From NCBI GenBank assembly GCA_001303415.1, contig LJTN01000070.1:1-32590 (forward strand): a stretch of 32,590 nt of DNA. Reading direction: 5' to 3'. Shown one piece after another: positions 15,639 through 23,036 of this stretch. Each line of letters opens with the position of its first letter. Position 1 is the first letter of the stretch. The DNA comes from Myxococcales bacterium SG8_38 (GTDB lineage Bacteria > Myxococcota_A > Polyangia > Polyangiales > Houyiibacteriaceae). The notes under the pieces were generated by a model that saw only the letters and a list, made by a program, of their open reading frames with translations, ran no database searches and was not told the origin of the DNA. The position numbers and the translations under genes were made by a program.

Positions 15639-16025
15639 GCTCTCTCCGAGGAGCTTGCTCATCGATGCCTCGTCGACGGGGGTGAACGCGTAGGATTCCA
15701 TCTCTTTCGAGGTGACCCATGCATAAGCCCGGACCGCCCGGCATCGCAGATCCTCGCTCAGCAGCTCGCACTCGTAGAGGAACAAGTCCACCGCGTACTT
15801 CTCGTAAGGATGATTGACGAAGGAAATGAGCTGGCCCACCCGTACTGCGGCGCCAAGCCTTTCTTCGACCTCGCGCACCAACGCGGCTTCGTCACTCTCG
15901 CCCTCTTCCACGCGCCCTCCCGGAAAATCCCAGAGCAGCGGGAGCACCGCGGTCTCACGACGCTGCGTGATGAGATAGCGCCCTTCTCGCTCGACGAGGG
16001 CAGCCACCACGCGAATGGTCTTCAT
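15636..16025 (-). CDS. Nudix hydrolase (MutT/CTP-pyrophosphohydrolase-like)
   Basis: The 129-residue product from ATG 16025 (GTG 16037 would add four residues) resembles small MutT-like enzymes that hydrolyse nucleoside diphosphate derivatives. It has VVAALVEREGRYLITQRR, WDFPGGRVEEGES and a Nudix box G-x5-E-x7-REVEERLGA (about 40-62). In the box the second Glu of the usual REUxEExGU is Arg, which removes one expected metal ligand. The C-terminal part (YAWVTSKEMESYAFTPVDEAS) fits the MutT family. The stop codon lies inside the 45-bp repeat. Confidence 0.85.
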   Translation of the reverse strand: MKTIRVVAALVEREGRYLITQRRETAVLPLLWDFPGGRVEEGESDEAALVREVEERLGAAVRVGQLISFVNHPYEKYAVDLFLYECELLSEDLRCRAVRAYAWVTSKEMESYAFTPVDEASMSKLLGES

Positions 16026-16070
16026 GACGTAAGGCACGCCGCGGGATATAGCATCTCGCGGCGCGTGATC

Positions 16071-16388
16071 TCACATGGGGTAGCTATGAACGACCTCCAA
16101 CGGAGGCCTTTCGACGTTCAGAACCGGGCTGGTGATGAGATCCCGTCCGGCAGCGATGAAAAACAGCGATTCGCCGACCGTGGGCAACCCCTCCGACGCG
16201 CTGATCGCGCCGTTGTCGTGGAACTTGAGGCCGCCGGACACGGTGCTGCGCAGCGCGAGATGACCGCTCAGCCACTGCCCGGTGCGACGATCGCGAACGC
16301 CCACGCACACATTGCGTCGGACGTGATATTCGCTGTTGCGAGTCACGAAGACCCGGTGGATTCGGCGTTCCTTACCCAAATAACCCAT
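16071..16388 (-). CDS. Small conserved-looking protein of unknown function
   Basis: I do not recognise this 105-residue protein. The start is ATG 16388, six bases downstream of GGGAGG, a strong site; the open frame continues a little further upstream without signal. The sequence is a compact beta-rich soluble domain: RIHRVFVTRNSEYHVRRNVCVGVRDRRTG, then LSGHLALRSTVSGGLKF and GESLFFIAAGRDLITSPVLNVER. It has no signal peptide or membrane segment, and a single Cys. A GC-rich hairpin (CGCCGCG/CGCGGCG, 16037-16063) lies between its stop and the Nudix gene. It diverges from manA across 46 bases. Confidence 0.65.
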   Translation of the reverse strand: MGYLGKERRIHRVFVTRNSEYHVRRNVCVGVRDRRTGQWLSGHLALRSTVSGGLKFHDNGAISASEGLPTVGESLFFIAAGRDLITSPVLNVERPPLEVVHSYPM

Positions 16389-16434
16389 CCCAACCTCCCA
16401 GGGCGCTACCATAGGGTTTAGAAGGCCACCTTAC

Positions 16435-17505
16435 ATGTCGGACAAAGTAGGACCAAAAAACTGGCGGCGGCCCCTGCTTCTGCAGGGCGACAACTTCACG
16501 CCGCCCGCCCGAACGCCTTGGGGTGGGCGCCGCATCATCGAGCAGTTGAAGGCCGAGGCCGCCTTGGATGTGACCGGACCCGTCGGGGAGTCGTGGGAGC
16601 TTTCCGTAGAGCCGGACTTTCCGAGCCGCCTCGTGGAAGGACCCTCGCTCGACGAGGTGCTTCACTCCGACCCAGCTCTTCTCGGGCGCGAGGCCGCCCT
16701 CGGCTCCACCGCGTTGCTGGTGAAGCTGGTAGACGCCGCCGATGATCTGTCGGTGCAGATCCATCCCCGGGACGATGATCCGGCGCTCGCTGCGAACGAG
16801 AGCGGGAAACCAGAGGCGTGGTACATCATCGAGGCCGAGCCCGGAGCGGGCTTGTATCTGGGCTTTCGCGATCGCGTTTCGCGGTCCGACGTGGAAGCGG
16901 CGCTCGACCAAGGCGAAGCGGTCGACGACCTGATGACTTTCGTCCCGGTGTGTGCCGGCGATGTCTTTTCGATCGAGCCCGGAACGCCGCACGCGATAGG
17001 CAAAGGGGTCTTGCTCCTCGAGCCCCAGCGGGTGACGCCAGGCAAACGCGGCATCACCTATCGCTACTGGGACTGGAACCGCCGCTACGATGCAGCGGGG
17101 CGGCCCGACCCGAACGGCGAGCCGAGGGCCCTTCACCGGGAGCGTGCGCTCGATGTCACGCGTTGGGAGGGCCCCCGAGGCGACGCCTTGATCGAGTGCA
17201 TCCGCCACCGGGCGGGACCGGCGCCCATCCCCGGCGCGGCCCACCTGACGCGGCTGCTGAGCGGCCAGGGGCCGCTGCGGTCCGATGTCTTTTCGGTGTA
17301 CCGGCTGACGGGCTCCGGATCGCTCGAGCTTCCCGTTGCCGATCGATTGCGTGGGGTCACGGTCCTCGCGGGAAGGTTGGCCCTACACGACGGCCACGGA
17401 TGCCTGGACGTATCCAAGGGGCAAACGGTAGCGCTCCCTGCGTGCCTCGGGCCGCTCCAAATGGAGCTCGAAAATGCGCATGCAGTGGTAAGCGGCTTGG
17501 CTTGA
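16435..17505 (+). CDS. manA: Mannose-6-phosphate isomerase, class I (cupin type)
   Basis: This zinc enzyme interconverts mannose-6-phosphate and fructose-6-phosphate, feeding GDP-mannose or mannose use. The 356-residue product has the zinc ligands expected for the class: Gln108 and His110 in VQIHP, Glu127 in KPEAWY and His186 in GTPHAIG. TPWGGRRI near residue 30 and RYWDWNRR are further family blocks. The C-terminal cupin half is intact. ATG 16435 is preceded by AAGG. A GT2 glycosyltransferase starts 15 bases after its stop, and a NodB-type deacetylase follows. The operon therefore points to sugar supply for a surface glycan. Confidence 0.92.
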   Translation: MSDKVGPKNWRRPLLLQGDNFTPPARTPWGGRRIIEQLKAEAALDVTGPVGESWELSVEPDFPSRLVEGPSLDEVLHSDPALLGREAALGSTALLVKLVDAADDLSVQIHPRDDDPALAANESGKPEAWYIIEAEPGAGLYLGFRDRVSRSDVEAALDQGEAVDDLMTFVPVCAGDVFSIEPGTPHAIGKGVLLLEPQRVTPGKRGITYRYWDWNRRYDAAGRPDPNGEPRALHRERALDVTRWEGPRGDALIECIRHRAGPAPIPGAAHLTRLLSGQGPLRSDVFSVYRLTGSGSLELPVADRLRGVTVLAGRLALHDGHGCLDVSKGQTVALPACLGPLQMELENAHAVVSGLA

Positions 17506-17520
17506 CGCCGATGCCTCTGC

Positions 17521-18261
17521 TTGAGATCGTGCCGCCCCTTGACCGAATCCGCCGACAAGCCTTCGATCTCGATCGTAATCCCCGTGTACAACGAGGAGGC
17601 AATCCTGCGCGCGGCAGTCGTCGATCTCGTCGATCGGCTGGCGGACTTCGGCTGGTCGTACGAGCTCGTGCTGGCGGAAAACGGCTCAACCGATGAGACG
17701 GTTCGGGTCGCTTCCGACCTCCGCGAGCGACTGCCGCAGCTCGTCTGCCGGCACACCAGCGAGCCGGACTACGGCAAGGCGCTTCGTGACGGGATCTTGC
17801 ACGCGAGTGGCGCGATCATCATCTGCGACGAGATCGATTTATGCGACACCGACTTCTACGAACGGGCCTTGGCCTTGCTGCAAGATCCGACAGTAGACTT
17901 CGTCGTCGGCTCGAAGGTCATGGAAGGAGCCAGAGACCAGCGTCCCCTGTTTCGCCGACTCGGCACGAAAGTGATCAACGGGTTGCTGAGGTGGACGCTC
18001 GGCTTTGGGGGAACCGACACGCACGGCCTCAAAGCATTCCGCAACGACAAAGTGCAGCCCATCGTACGCGCCTGCGTGATCGATGGAGATTTGTTCGCTT
18101 CGGAGTTGGTCATACGCGCGGAGCGGGCGGGTTTGGGAATGAGGGAAATCCCGGTTCGTGTGTTGGAGAAGCGACCTCCCAGCATTCGGCTGGTGCGGCG
18201 GATTCCACGCGTGCTTGGCAGCTTGGCGAAGCTTTTCATCGCAATTCGGAGCAAAGGTTGA
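17521..18261 (+). CDS. Family 2 glycosyltransferase
   Basis: The 246-residue product is a single GT-A domain. It has ISIVIPVYNEEAIL (about 16-29) for nucleotide-sugar binding and LAENGSTDET (51-60). The GKALRDGILHASGAIIICDEIDLCD block contains the metal-binding acidic residues Asp103, Asp106 and Asp109. GTDTHGLKAF and a basic C-terminus (RLVRRIPRVLGSLAKLF) suggest membrane association of the polyprenyl-phosphate mannosyl/glucosyltransferase kind. The start is uncertain: TTG 17521 or TTG 17539, neither with a clear ribosome site, perhaps relying on coupling to manA. The stop overlaps the next start as TTGA. Donor and acceptor are unknown. Confidence 0.87.
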   Translation: MRSCRPLTESADKPSISIVIPVYNEEAILRAAVVDLVDRLADFGWSYELVLAENGSTDETVRVASDLRERLPQLVCRHTSEPDYGKALRDGILHASGAIIICDEIDLCDTDFYERALALLQDPTVDFVVGSKVMEGARDQRPLFRRLGTKVINGLLRWTLGFGGTDTHGLKAFRNDKVQPIVRACVIDGDLFASELVIRAERAGLGMREIPVRVLEKRPPSIRLVRRIPRVLGSLAKLFIAIRSKG

Positions 18262-19193
18262 GTCTGCGGCTGGCATCGATATCGATCGACTTGGACGAGG
18301 TGCCTCTCTACACCGCGATCCACGGTTTGGAGCCTCTGGGCGAGCCTTCCGTTCACGCGGTGTACGATCGTTGCCTCCCCAGGCTTGCGCAATGGCTCGA
18401 ACAGGAGTCGATCCATGCAACCTTTTTCGCCATCGGCGAAGACCTGGAGCTCGAGAAGAACCGCCGGTCGATCGCTGGGCTCCATCGGGCCGGACACGAG
18501 ATCGCAAACCATTCGTATCGGCACCACTACGACCTCTCGCGTAGGACGAACGACGAGATTGCGGACGAAATCGAACGAGGCGCGGCGATCATCGAAGCAA
18601 CGTGCGGAGAGCGCCCGGCAGGATTTCGCGCCCCTGGCTACGCGGTTTGCGATGCACTGTTCGACGCGTTGGAAGCATCCGGCGCGCAGTACGACTCGAG
18701 CGTCTTTCCCTGCCCGAGCTACTTCGGTCTCAAGGCTGCGGCGTTGGCCGTGATGAAGCTACGGGGCCGACGAAGCGCGAGCGTGCTCGACAGCCCCGCG
18801 GTCTTGCGTGCGCCACGGGATCCATATCCCGTGGGACGTCCCTACTGGCGGCGAGGCGCAGGGATCTTGGAGCTTCCCATCGGCGTGACTCGCTGGCAGC
18901 TACCCTACATCGGCACGTCGTTGGTGGTCGGCGGAGCGCGAATCGCGGTGAGGCTGACGAAGCAGATGGTAGGCCGCGAGCTGATCAACCTTGAGCTTCA
19001 TGGCTTCGACGCTGCCGATTCGGTCGAGGACGGGCTCGAAGCACTCGTGCCGTACCGCGCCGACTTGAGGCGCACGTCGGAAGAAAAGCTCGAGGTCCTG
19101 ACTGCCGCAGTGCGAGCCATGCGAAAGGACGGCTACGAGCTGGTCACGCTCCGAGAAGCCGCCCGCCGCATCAAGGCTCGGTCCAGCCCGTAG
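18258..19193 (+). CDS. NodB-type polysaccharide deacetylase
   Basis: The 311-residue product would remove N- or O-acetyl groups from a polysaccharide or glycolipid. From TTG 18258, which overlaps the upstream stop as TTGA and follows AAAGG, it begins directly in the first catalytic strand. Motif 1 is SISIDLDE with Asp11, motif 2 is NHSYRH with the zinc ligands His85 and His89, and motif 3 is GFRAPGY. LELHGFDA near the C-terminus supplies the late His. There is no signal peptide, so it may act in the cytoplasm on a lipid-linked substrate made by the coupled glycosyltransferase. The open frame extends far upstream inside the GT2 gene, but that part is not coding. The 3' end overlaps the convergent RNase H gene by 23 bases. 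Confidence 0.87.
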   Translation: MSLRLASISIDLDEVPLYTAIHGLEPLGEPSVHAVYDRCLPRLAQWLEQESIHATFFAIGEDLELEKNRRSIAGLHRAGHEIANHSYRHHYDLSRRTNDEIADEIERGAAIIEATCGERPAGFRAPGYAVCDALFDALEASGAQYDSSVFPCPSYFGLKAAALAVMKLRGRRSASVLDSPAVLRAPRDPYPVGRPYWRRGAGILELPIGVTRWQLPYIGTSLVVGGARIAVRLTKQMVGRELINLELHGFDAADSVEDGLEALVPYRADLRRTSEEKLEVLTAAVRAMRKDGYELVTLREAARRIKARSSP

Positions 19194-19860
19194 ACTGGCG
19201 TGTCTGCACGGCGCGGACGGCAAGCTCGTCGGCATGCTCGTTGAGTGTCACACCCTGATGACCACGCACGTGAAATAGCTTGGCATCGGAGTGCGCGTCG
19301 AGGGCTTTGCGTACTTTCGCGACCAACTCCTTGTTCGCGCGCACCTTCCAGCCCTGCGTCAGCACACCGATCGCGTACTGCGAATCGGTATACAAACGAA
19401 GCGGTCGTCCAAGCTCATTCGCGAGCTCGACCGCTCTCAAGATCGCCGTGAGCTCCGCGATGTTGTTCGTGGCCTCGCCCAGATACTCGCTGAGCTCGCG
19501 CCTCTTCTCCCCGAAGAGCGCCACCACGCCCAACCCGGCCGGTCCCGGATTCCCGCTGCATGCGCCGTCGGCAAACACGAGCAACTCGTCGGCCTCGGGT
19601 CTGTCTGGTAACGTCTCGAAGTCTGCGGTCGAGGGCTTGGCCGTCTTTTGCACGGTTTCTCCCGGACCGCAGAACGAATCGGGCTCGATCTCGAGCCCGG
19701 GCCCGGACGGCTCGAGGTTCGCGAGGCTGGCAAAGTATGCTCGCCCGTCGTTGGGCTTGTATCGAATCTCGACTCGACCCCCTTTCGAAACGAGCTGCCC
19801 CTGATCGTCGCAACGGGCGAGCACCTCGGAATTTCGCAAACGCATACGGCGCCACGGCAT
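19171..19860 (-). CDS. rnhA: Ribonuclease HI with an N-terminal extension
   Basis: RNase HI cleaves RNA in RNA-DNA hybrids. Residues about 92-220 form a full catalytic domain with the DEDD set: Asp98 in FADGACSGNPGPAG, Glu136 in NNIAELTAI, Asp159 in YTDSQYAIGVL and Asp211 in NEHADELA. The flexible-loop His201 is in RGHQG. The first 90 residues are not the usual hybrid-binding domain. They form a small basic, beta-rich unit (MPWRRMRLRNSEVLARCDD, then VEIRYKPNDGRAYF) followed by a polar linker, and may be a nucleic-acid or protein contact. GGTGG stands three bases before ATG 19860. Confidence 0.9.
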   Translation of the reverse strand: MPWRRMRLRNSEVLARCDDQGQLVSKGGRVEIRYKPNDGRAYFASLANLEPSGPGLEIEPDSFCGPGETVQKTAKPSTADFETLPDRPEADELLVFADGACSGNPGPAGLGVVALFGEKRRELSEYLGEATNNIAELTAILRAVELANELGRPLRLYTDSQYAIGVLTQGWKVRANKELVAKVRKALDAHSDAKLFHVRGHQGVTLNEHADELAVRAVQTRQSTGWTEP

Positions 19861-19917
19861 GGGCCACCGGTTAGCACGACCGCTTGCTCAAGGAAAAGAA
19901 CTTCCTACCCTCGATCG

Positions 19918-20853
19918 ATGTCTCGCTCGCTCAAGGTTGCCGTCGTGGTCTCGATGGCGACGATAGCCCTGCTCTACGCGGTCATCGAGCACGGCCGGAG
20001 GGTTCGCGCGTCCCTCCCGCTGCACGAGCTGCCGACCACGGCACGCGCGGTGCTGCACGTGGACATCAGCGCTCTCGAAAAGACGCCTGCGGCTCGAGCT
20101 CTGCTCGGCGCCTTGGTGGCCAAAGAGCAGCTGACCGAAATCGAAGCGACCTGCGGAATCGCCCCCCTTCAGTCACTGAGCGAGATCACCGTCTGGGTAC
20201 GGGGCCCGGAGGAGCAGCCGTTTCAGTCGATTGGTTTGATGTTGAAGGGCCGGAGCGTGGAGGCGACAGCGCTGGCCGAGTGCCATCGCTCCCTGGTGCG
20301 CGCGCGCGGCGGATCCGTCGTTCGTCTGGACGCTGCCACCGGCGCCCTGCTCACCAGCCGAGACCGTCGCAGCGCGATCGGGCTCCTGGACGATCGAACG
20401 GTCGTCACCGGCTCGGTTCGCACGGTGGCCGAAGCGATGGCGGCTCGATCCAGCTTGGTGCCTGCGCTGATCGAAAGAGCATCCATTGCCGAGCTCTGGC
20501 CGCGGCTCAGCCGAAACGCGGCCGTCGCCGCGGTGCTCGAGCCCCCCGAGCATTGGAAGGAGGCGTTGGAGAGCGTCGCGGGGCTCGAACCCGGGCGCTC
20601 GGTGTTGGAAGGCGCGCGGGCGCTCGGCTTCGCCATCCGATCGGGGAGCGAGGGCGCGGTCGAAGGATACGTCGAGCTGGTCGATGCCGAGACGGCCCGA
20701 CGGAACGCGGCGCGGATGGAGGCATGGATCGGCGATCCCCCAGCCTCCGTGGAGCCGCCGTGGAGCGACCTCATGCGGCACGCGACTGTCGAGACCGAAG
20801 GCCGGATGCTCCGGATCAACCTGGACGTGTCGAATCTGGCCGGGTCTCGGTAG
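19918..20853 (+). CDS. Membrane-anchored or exported protein of unknown function
   Basis: I do not recognise the family. The 311-residue product from ATG 19918 has a basic start and one hydrophobic helix (VAVVVSMATIALLYAVI, about 7-23) with no clear cleavage site. It is probably an N-terminal anchor with a periplasmic body. The rest is alternating strands and helices: LPTTARAVLHVDISALEKTPAARALLGALV, EITVWVRGPEE, SIGLMLKGRSVEATALAECH and, later, LGFAIRSGSEGAVEGYVELVD. This layout is like other large envelope proteins with repeated alpha-beta units but gives no function. The last 38 bases overlap the convergent permease gene. Confidence 0.65.
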   Translation: MSRSLKVAVVVSMATIALLYAVIEHGRRVRASLPLHELPTTARAVLHVDISALEKTPAARALLGALVAKEQLTEIEATCGIAPLQSLSEITVWVRGPEEQPFQSIGLMLKGRSVEATALAECHRSLVRARGGSVVRLDAATGALLTSRDRRSAIGLLDDRTVVTGSVRTVAEAMAARSSLVPALIERASIAELWPRLSRNAAVAAVLEPPEHWKEALESVAGLEPGRSVLEGARALGFAIRSGSEGAVEGYVELVDAETARRNAARMEAWIGDPPASVEPPWSDLMRHATVETEGRMLRINLDVSNLAGSR

Positions 20854-21961
20854 AGTCGGACGCTGCCGACTCGGCTTCCCCATAGAACGACGATTTGCGA
20901 TACCGATCGTCGATGCGCTCGAGAAGGATCTTGAGAACGGCCGCGGCGGGCACGGCGAGCAGCACGCCGGTAAACCCGAGCAGGTCCGCGCCGACCAGCA
21001 GAGCAAACAAGACGGCGATCGCCGAGATCCCGACCGTGTCGCCCATGATCTTCGGGGTGATCACGAAGCCTTCGAGCCCCTGAATCACGGCATGCACGCC
21101 GATCACCCAGAGCACTTGCACCCATCCCTGCATCTCGAGCGCCGTCATCAGCAGCGCGCACAACAAGGCGGTCGCGCTTCCGACGTAGGGAATGAAGGAC
21201 AGCAACCCGGCGAGAATTCCAATCGGCAGGGCCAGGGGTACGCCGATGATTCCGTATCCGACGCCATAGAGCGTGCCGAGGACTGCCATGACGGTGAACT
21301 GACCACGAAGAAACTGACCGAGCACGCGGTCGACCTCTCCGAAGAACGACTTCGCGTCATCCCGGTAGCGCGGCGGAATGAGCTCTCCGGCTCGGGCCGT
21401 CAGACGATCGAAATCGTAGAGCAGGTAAAACGCGAACACCGGCACCACGAGCGCGGCGACGAGCGCACCAAGAGCCGAGGCGGTGCCGCCCAAGAGCCAT
21501 TTCACGGCGGCAGTGGCGGGTGCGTAGCCCTTTGCAACGACCGATTGGAGATCGAGGTGAAGCTCCTCGAACGCGTGGCCGACCGACGTCGGAATCTCGA
21601 GGCCGACCTCTGCCAAGAACGGCTCCCATTGCGCTCGGCTCCTTTCCACCAATCCGGGAAGCTGCCTCACGAATGCCACCACCTGCTCGTAGACCATCGG
21701 CGCGACCACGAACAGGACCAACGCCGTGATCAGGAACACGGCGACGAGCAGCACGGTGATTGCAACGCCACGGGCGATCCGTCGACCGCGGAGCAAACGG
21801 CTTCCCTCGATCCGATCGACCACCGGATCGAGGACGTACGCGATCAGGAACGCGAAGAACACCGGTGCCAGCACGCCCCGAAGCGCGTAGAGCGCCCACC
21901 CCGCAGCCGCTGCGACGCCGATCCACAAGATCCATCGGGGTAGCTGGTCACGTTCGGACAT
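20816..21961 (-). CDS. AI-2E/PerM family membrane transporter
   Basis: The 381-residue product is an inner-membrane protein of the family that includes TqsA and PerM. Individual members export AI-2 or act as Na+/H+ antiporters, so the substrate here is open. An N-terminal pair of helices (WILWIGVAAAAGWALYALRGVLAPVFFAFLIAY is the first region) is followed by the third helix AITVLLVAVFLITALVLFVV. A soluble loop then leads to a C-terminal bundle with the family blocks VGYGIIGVPLALPIGIL, LLSFIPYVGS and EGFVITPKIMG. ATG 21961 is fixed by AGGAGG seven bases upstream. It lies 17 bases after the RNase HII-like gene and is probably co-transcribed. Confidence 0.9.
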   Translation of the reverse strand: MSERDQLPRWILWIGVAAAAGWALYALRGVLAPVFFAFLIAYVLDPVVDRIEGSRLLRGRRIARGVAITVLLVAVFLITALVLFVVAPMVYEQVVAFVRQLPGLVERSRAQWEPFLAEVGLEIPTSVGHAFEELHLDLQSVVAKGYAPATAAVKWLLGGTASALGALVAALVVPVFAFYLLYDFDRLTARAGELIPPRYRDDAKSFFGEVDRVLGQFLRGQFTVMAVLGTLYGVGYGIIGVPLALPIGILAGLLSFIPYVGSATALLCALLMTALEMQGWVQVLWVIGVHAVIQGLEGFVITPKIMGDTVGISAIAVLFALLVGADLLGFTGVLLAVPAAAVLKILLERIDDRYRKSSFYGEAESAASDSTETRPDSTRPG

Positions 21962-21978
21962 GGGGGGTCCTCCTGACA

Positions 21979-22905
21979 TCATGCCTCGCGTCGGAAGCAT
22001 TCTTGCGCGATGCCGAATCTCTTTCGAAGGAGAGCCGTTGCTTCGATGAAGCGCTTGGTCACGGGATCGCGGTATCCGCTGGCAAGCGTGAGCTCGGGAT
22101 CGCCTCTCCGATAGAACTCCCCGATGCGACGCATGGAGATCTCGCGTACGTACTTGCCGACGATCGAGGCGAGGGCAACCGGTAGGTGGCGTACGTCGGC
22201 GTCGATTTCGAAGCGGATCTCTCCTACGCCCTGGATCGCGTAGCGCCGCTGCCCATGACGTCCGGGAACGGTTTCAATCCGGGCCCGATCGAAACGGCTG
22301 AATCGTGGCGCATAGTCGCGAATGCCCCCGATCATTCCACAAAGGGCGAGGAGCGGTGCGCCATGAACGAGATGCGCAGACGCGATCAGGTCTTCAAAGA
22401 GGTCGAAGTCGACGTCGAACTTGTGCTTACCAGCGGCCCGCTCTGCGTTGAGCATTCCGGCGCAAGCCACGCGGCTTCGCACGTCGAGGATGCGGAGGCT
22501 CGAACGCCCGATCAGCTTGTCGAGCAACGCTTGGCCGGCATCGGCGTCGCCACCGAAGGCCGGCACCGGCAGATCGACCGCCCAGCACTGCTCCGCGGTG
22601 GGGTCGTCGGGACAGCACGCGCGGAGCCGGGGCCGGCCGTCCCGAAATACCCTGTCGAGCACGGCGTCCGCCGACCCCGGGGCGGGTCCCTCGCCCAGTC
22701 GCGCGAGGAGCGCCAAGGCCACGGATTCAGCGAACTGCATCTGGCCAAACCCCCCGGACTCCTTGCTGTCCGTGAGGCCGAGGGAAAGGCCCCGTTGGCA
22801 GAGGGCGGAGCGCTCGTAGCGTGGTATTTCCAGCGTCACGGAGGTGGCCACCAGGGGTCCCAGCACGGGCCCGAGGCCGTTCTCGTCCACCCCCAACACG
22901 AGCAT
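21979..22905 (-). CDS. RNase HII-like protein, divergent
   Basis: The 308-residue product starts with LVLGVDENGLGPVLGPLVATSV, which matches RNase HII motif I (GVDEAGRGPxxGPxVA) with the catalytic Asp7-Glu8 pair kept. LGLTDSKES matches the DSK motif. Near the C-terminus ADVRHLPVALASIVGKYVREI matches the ASIxAKxxRD block, and SGYRDPVTKRFI resembles the late GY region. The protein is about 100 residues longer than a standard RNase HII because of an insertion rich in Ala and Asp. The third acidic residue is not obvious: the GRHGQRRY stretch sits where related proteins have an Asp. A true RNase HII could exist elsewhere. ATG 22905 has GGGA upstream; ATG 22923 is possible. Confidence 0.65.
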   Translation of the reverse strand: MLVLGVDENGLGPVLGPLVATSVTLEIPRYERSALCQRGLSLGLTDSKESGGFGQMQFAESVALALLARLGEGPAPGSADAVLDRVFRDGRPRLRACCPDDPTAEQCWAVDLPVPAFGGDADAGQALLDKLIGRSSLRILDVRSRVACAGMLNAERAAGKHKFDVDFDLFEDLIASAHLVHGAPLLALCGMIGGIRDYAPRFSRFDRARIETVPGRHGQRRYAIQGVGEIRFEIDADVRHLPVALASIVGKYVREISMRRIGEFYRRGDPELTLASGYRDPVTKRFIEATALLRKRFGIAQECFRREA

Positions 22906-22978
22906 CGTGGTCCCATGTACCATGAAGGTGTTCGAACGCACACCATGACCGGTTTGGCGGGGGATTGAATTGACGGTA

Positions 22979-23005
22979 ATATTATGTTGTTGTGGTAGCT
23001 CACAA
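22979..23005 (-). promoter_or_regulatory. AT-rich divergent spacer, possible promoter for the RNase HII-like gene
   Basis: In an otherwise GC-rich window this short AT-rich island lies between two divergent genes. On the minus strand TTGTGA (23000-23005) stands 15 bases before TAATAT (22979-22984), a short-spaced but promoter-like pair. The plus strand has TTGACG at 22970-22975 without a good -10 box. Confidence 0.3.
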
Positions 23006-23036
23006 ATATGCTGCCTCGGGCGGGGGTGGAGATCGC

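Noticed and set aside
15491..15771. Short open frames across the 45-bp repeats, with repeated HPELIRPRSLR-like peptides
   Set aside because: The peptide repeats simply translate the DNA repeat; the frames have no start signal and overlap the Nudix gene.
17841..18257. 139-codon upstream extension of the deacetylase frame
   Set aside because: It runs inside the GT2 gene, whose own frame has conserved motifs. NodB similarity begins only at TTG 18258, coupled by TTGA.
22955..22970. Possible sigma-54 promoter (TGGCGG...TTGAA) in the spacer upstream of the pseudo-receiver gene
   Set aside because: The spacing between the GG and TTG elements is one base short and the -12 GC is missing, which sigma-54 promoters do not tolerate well.
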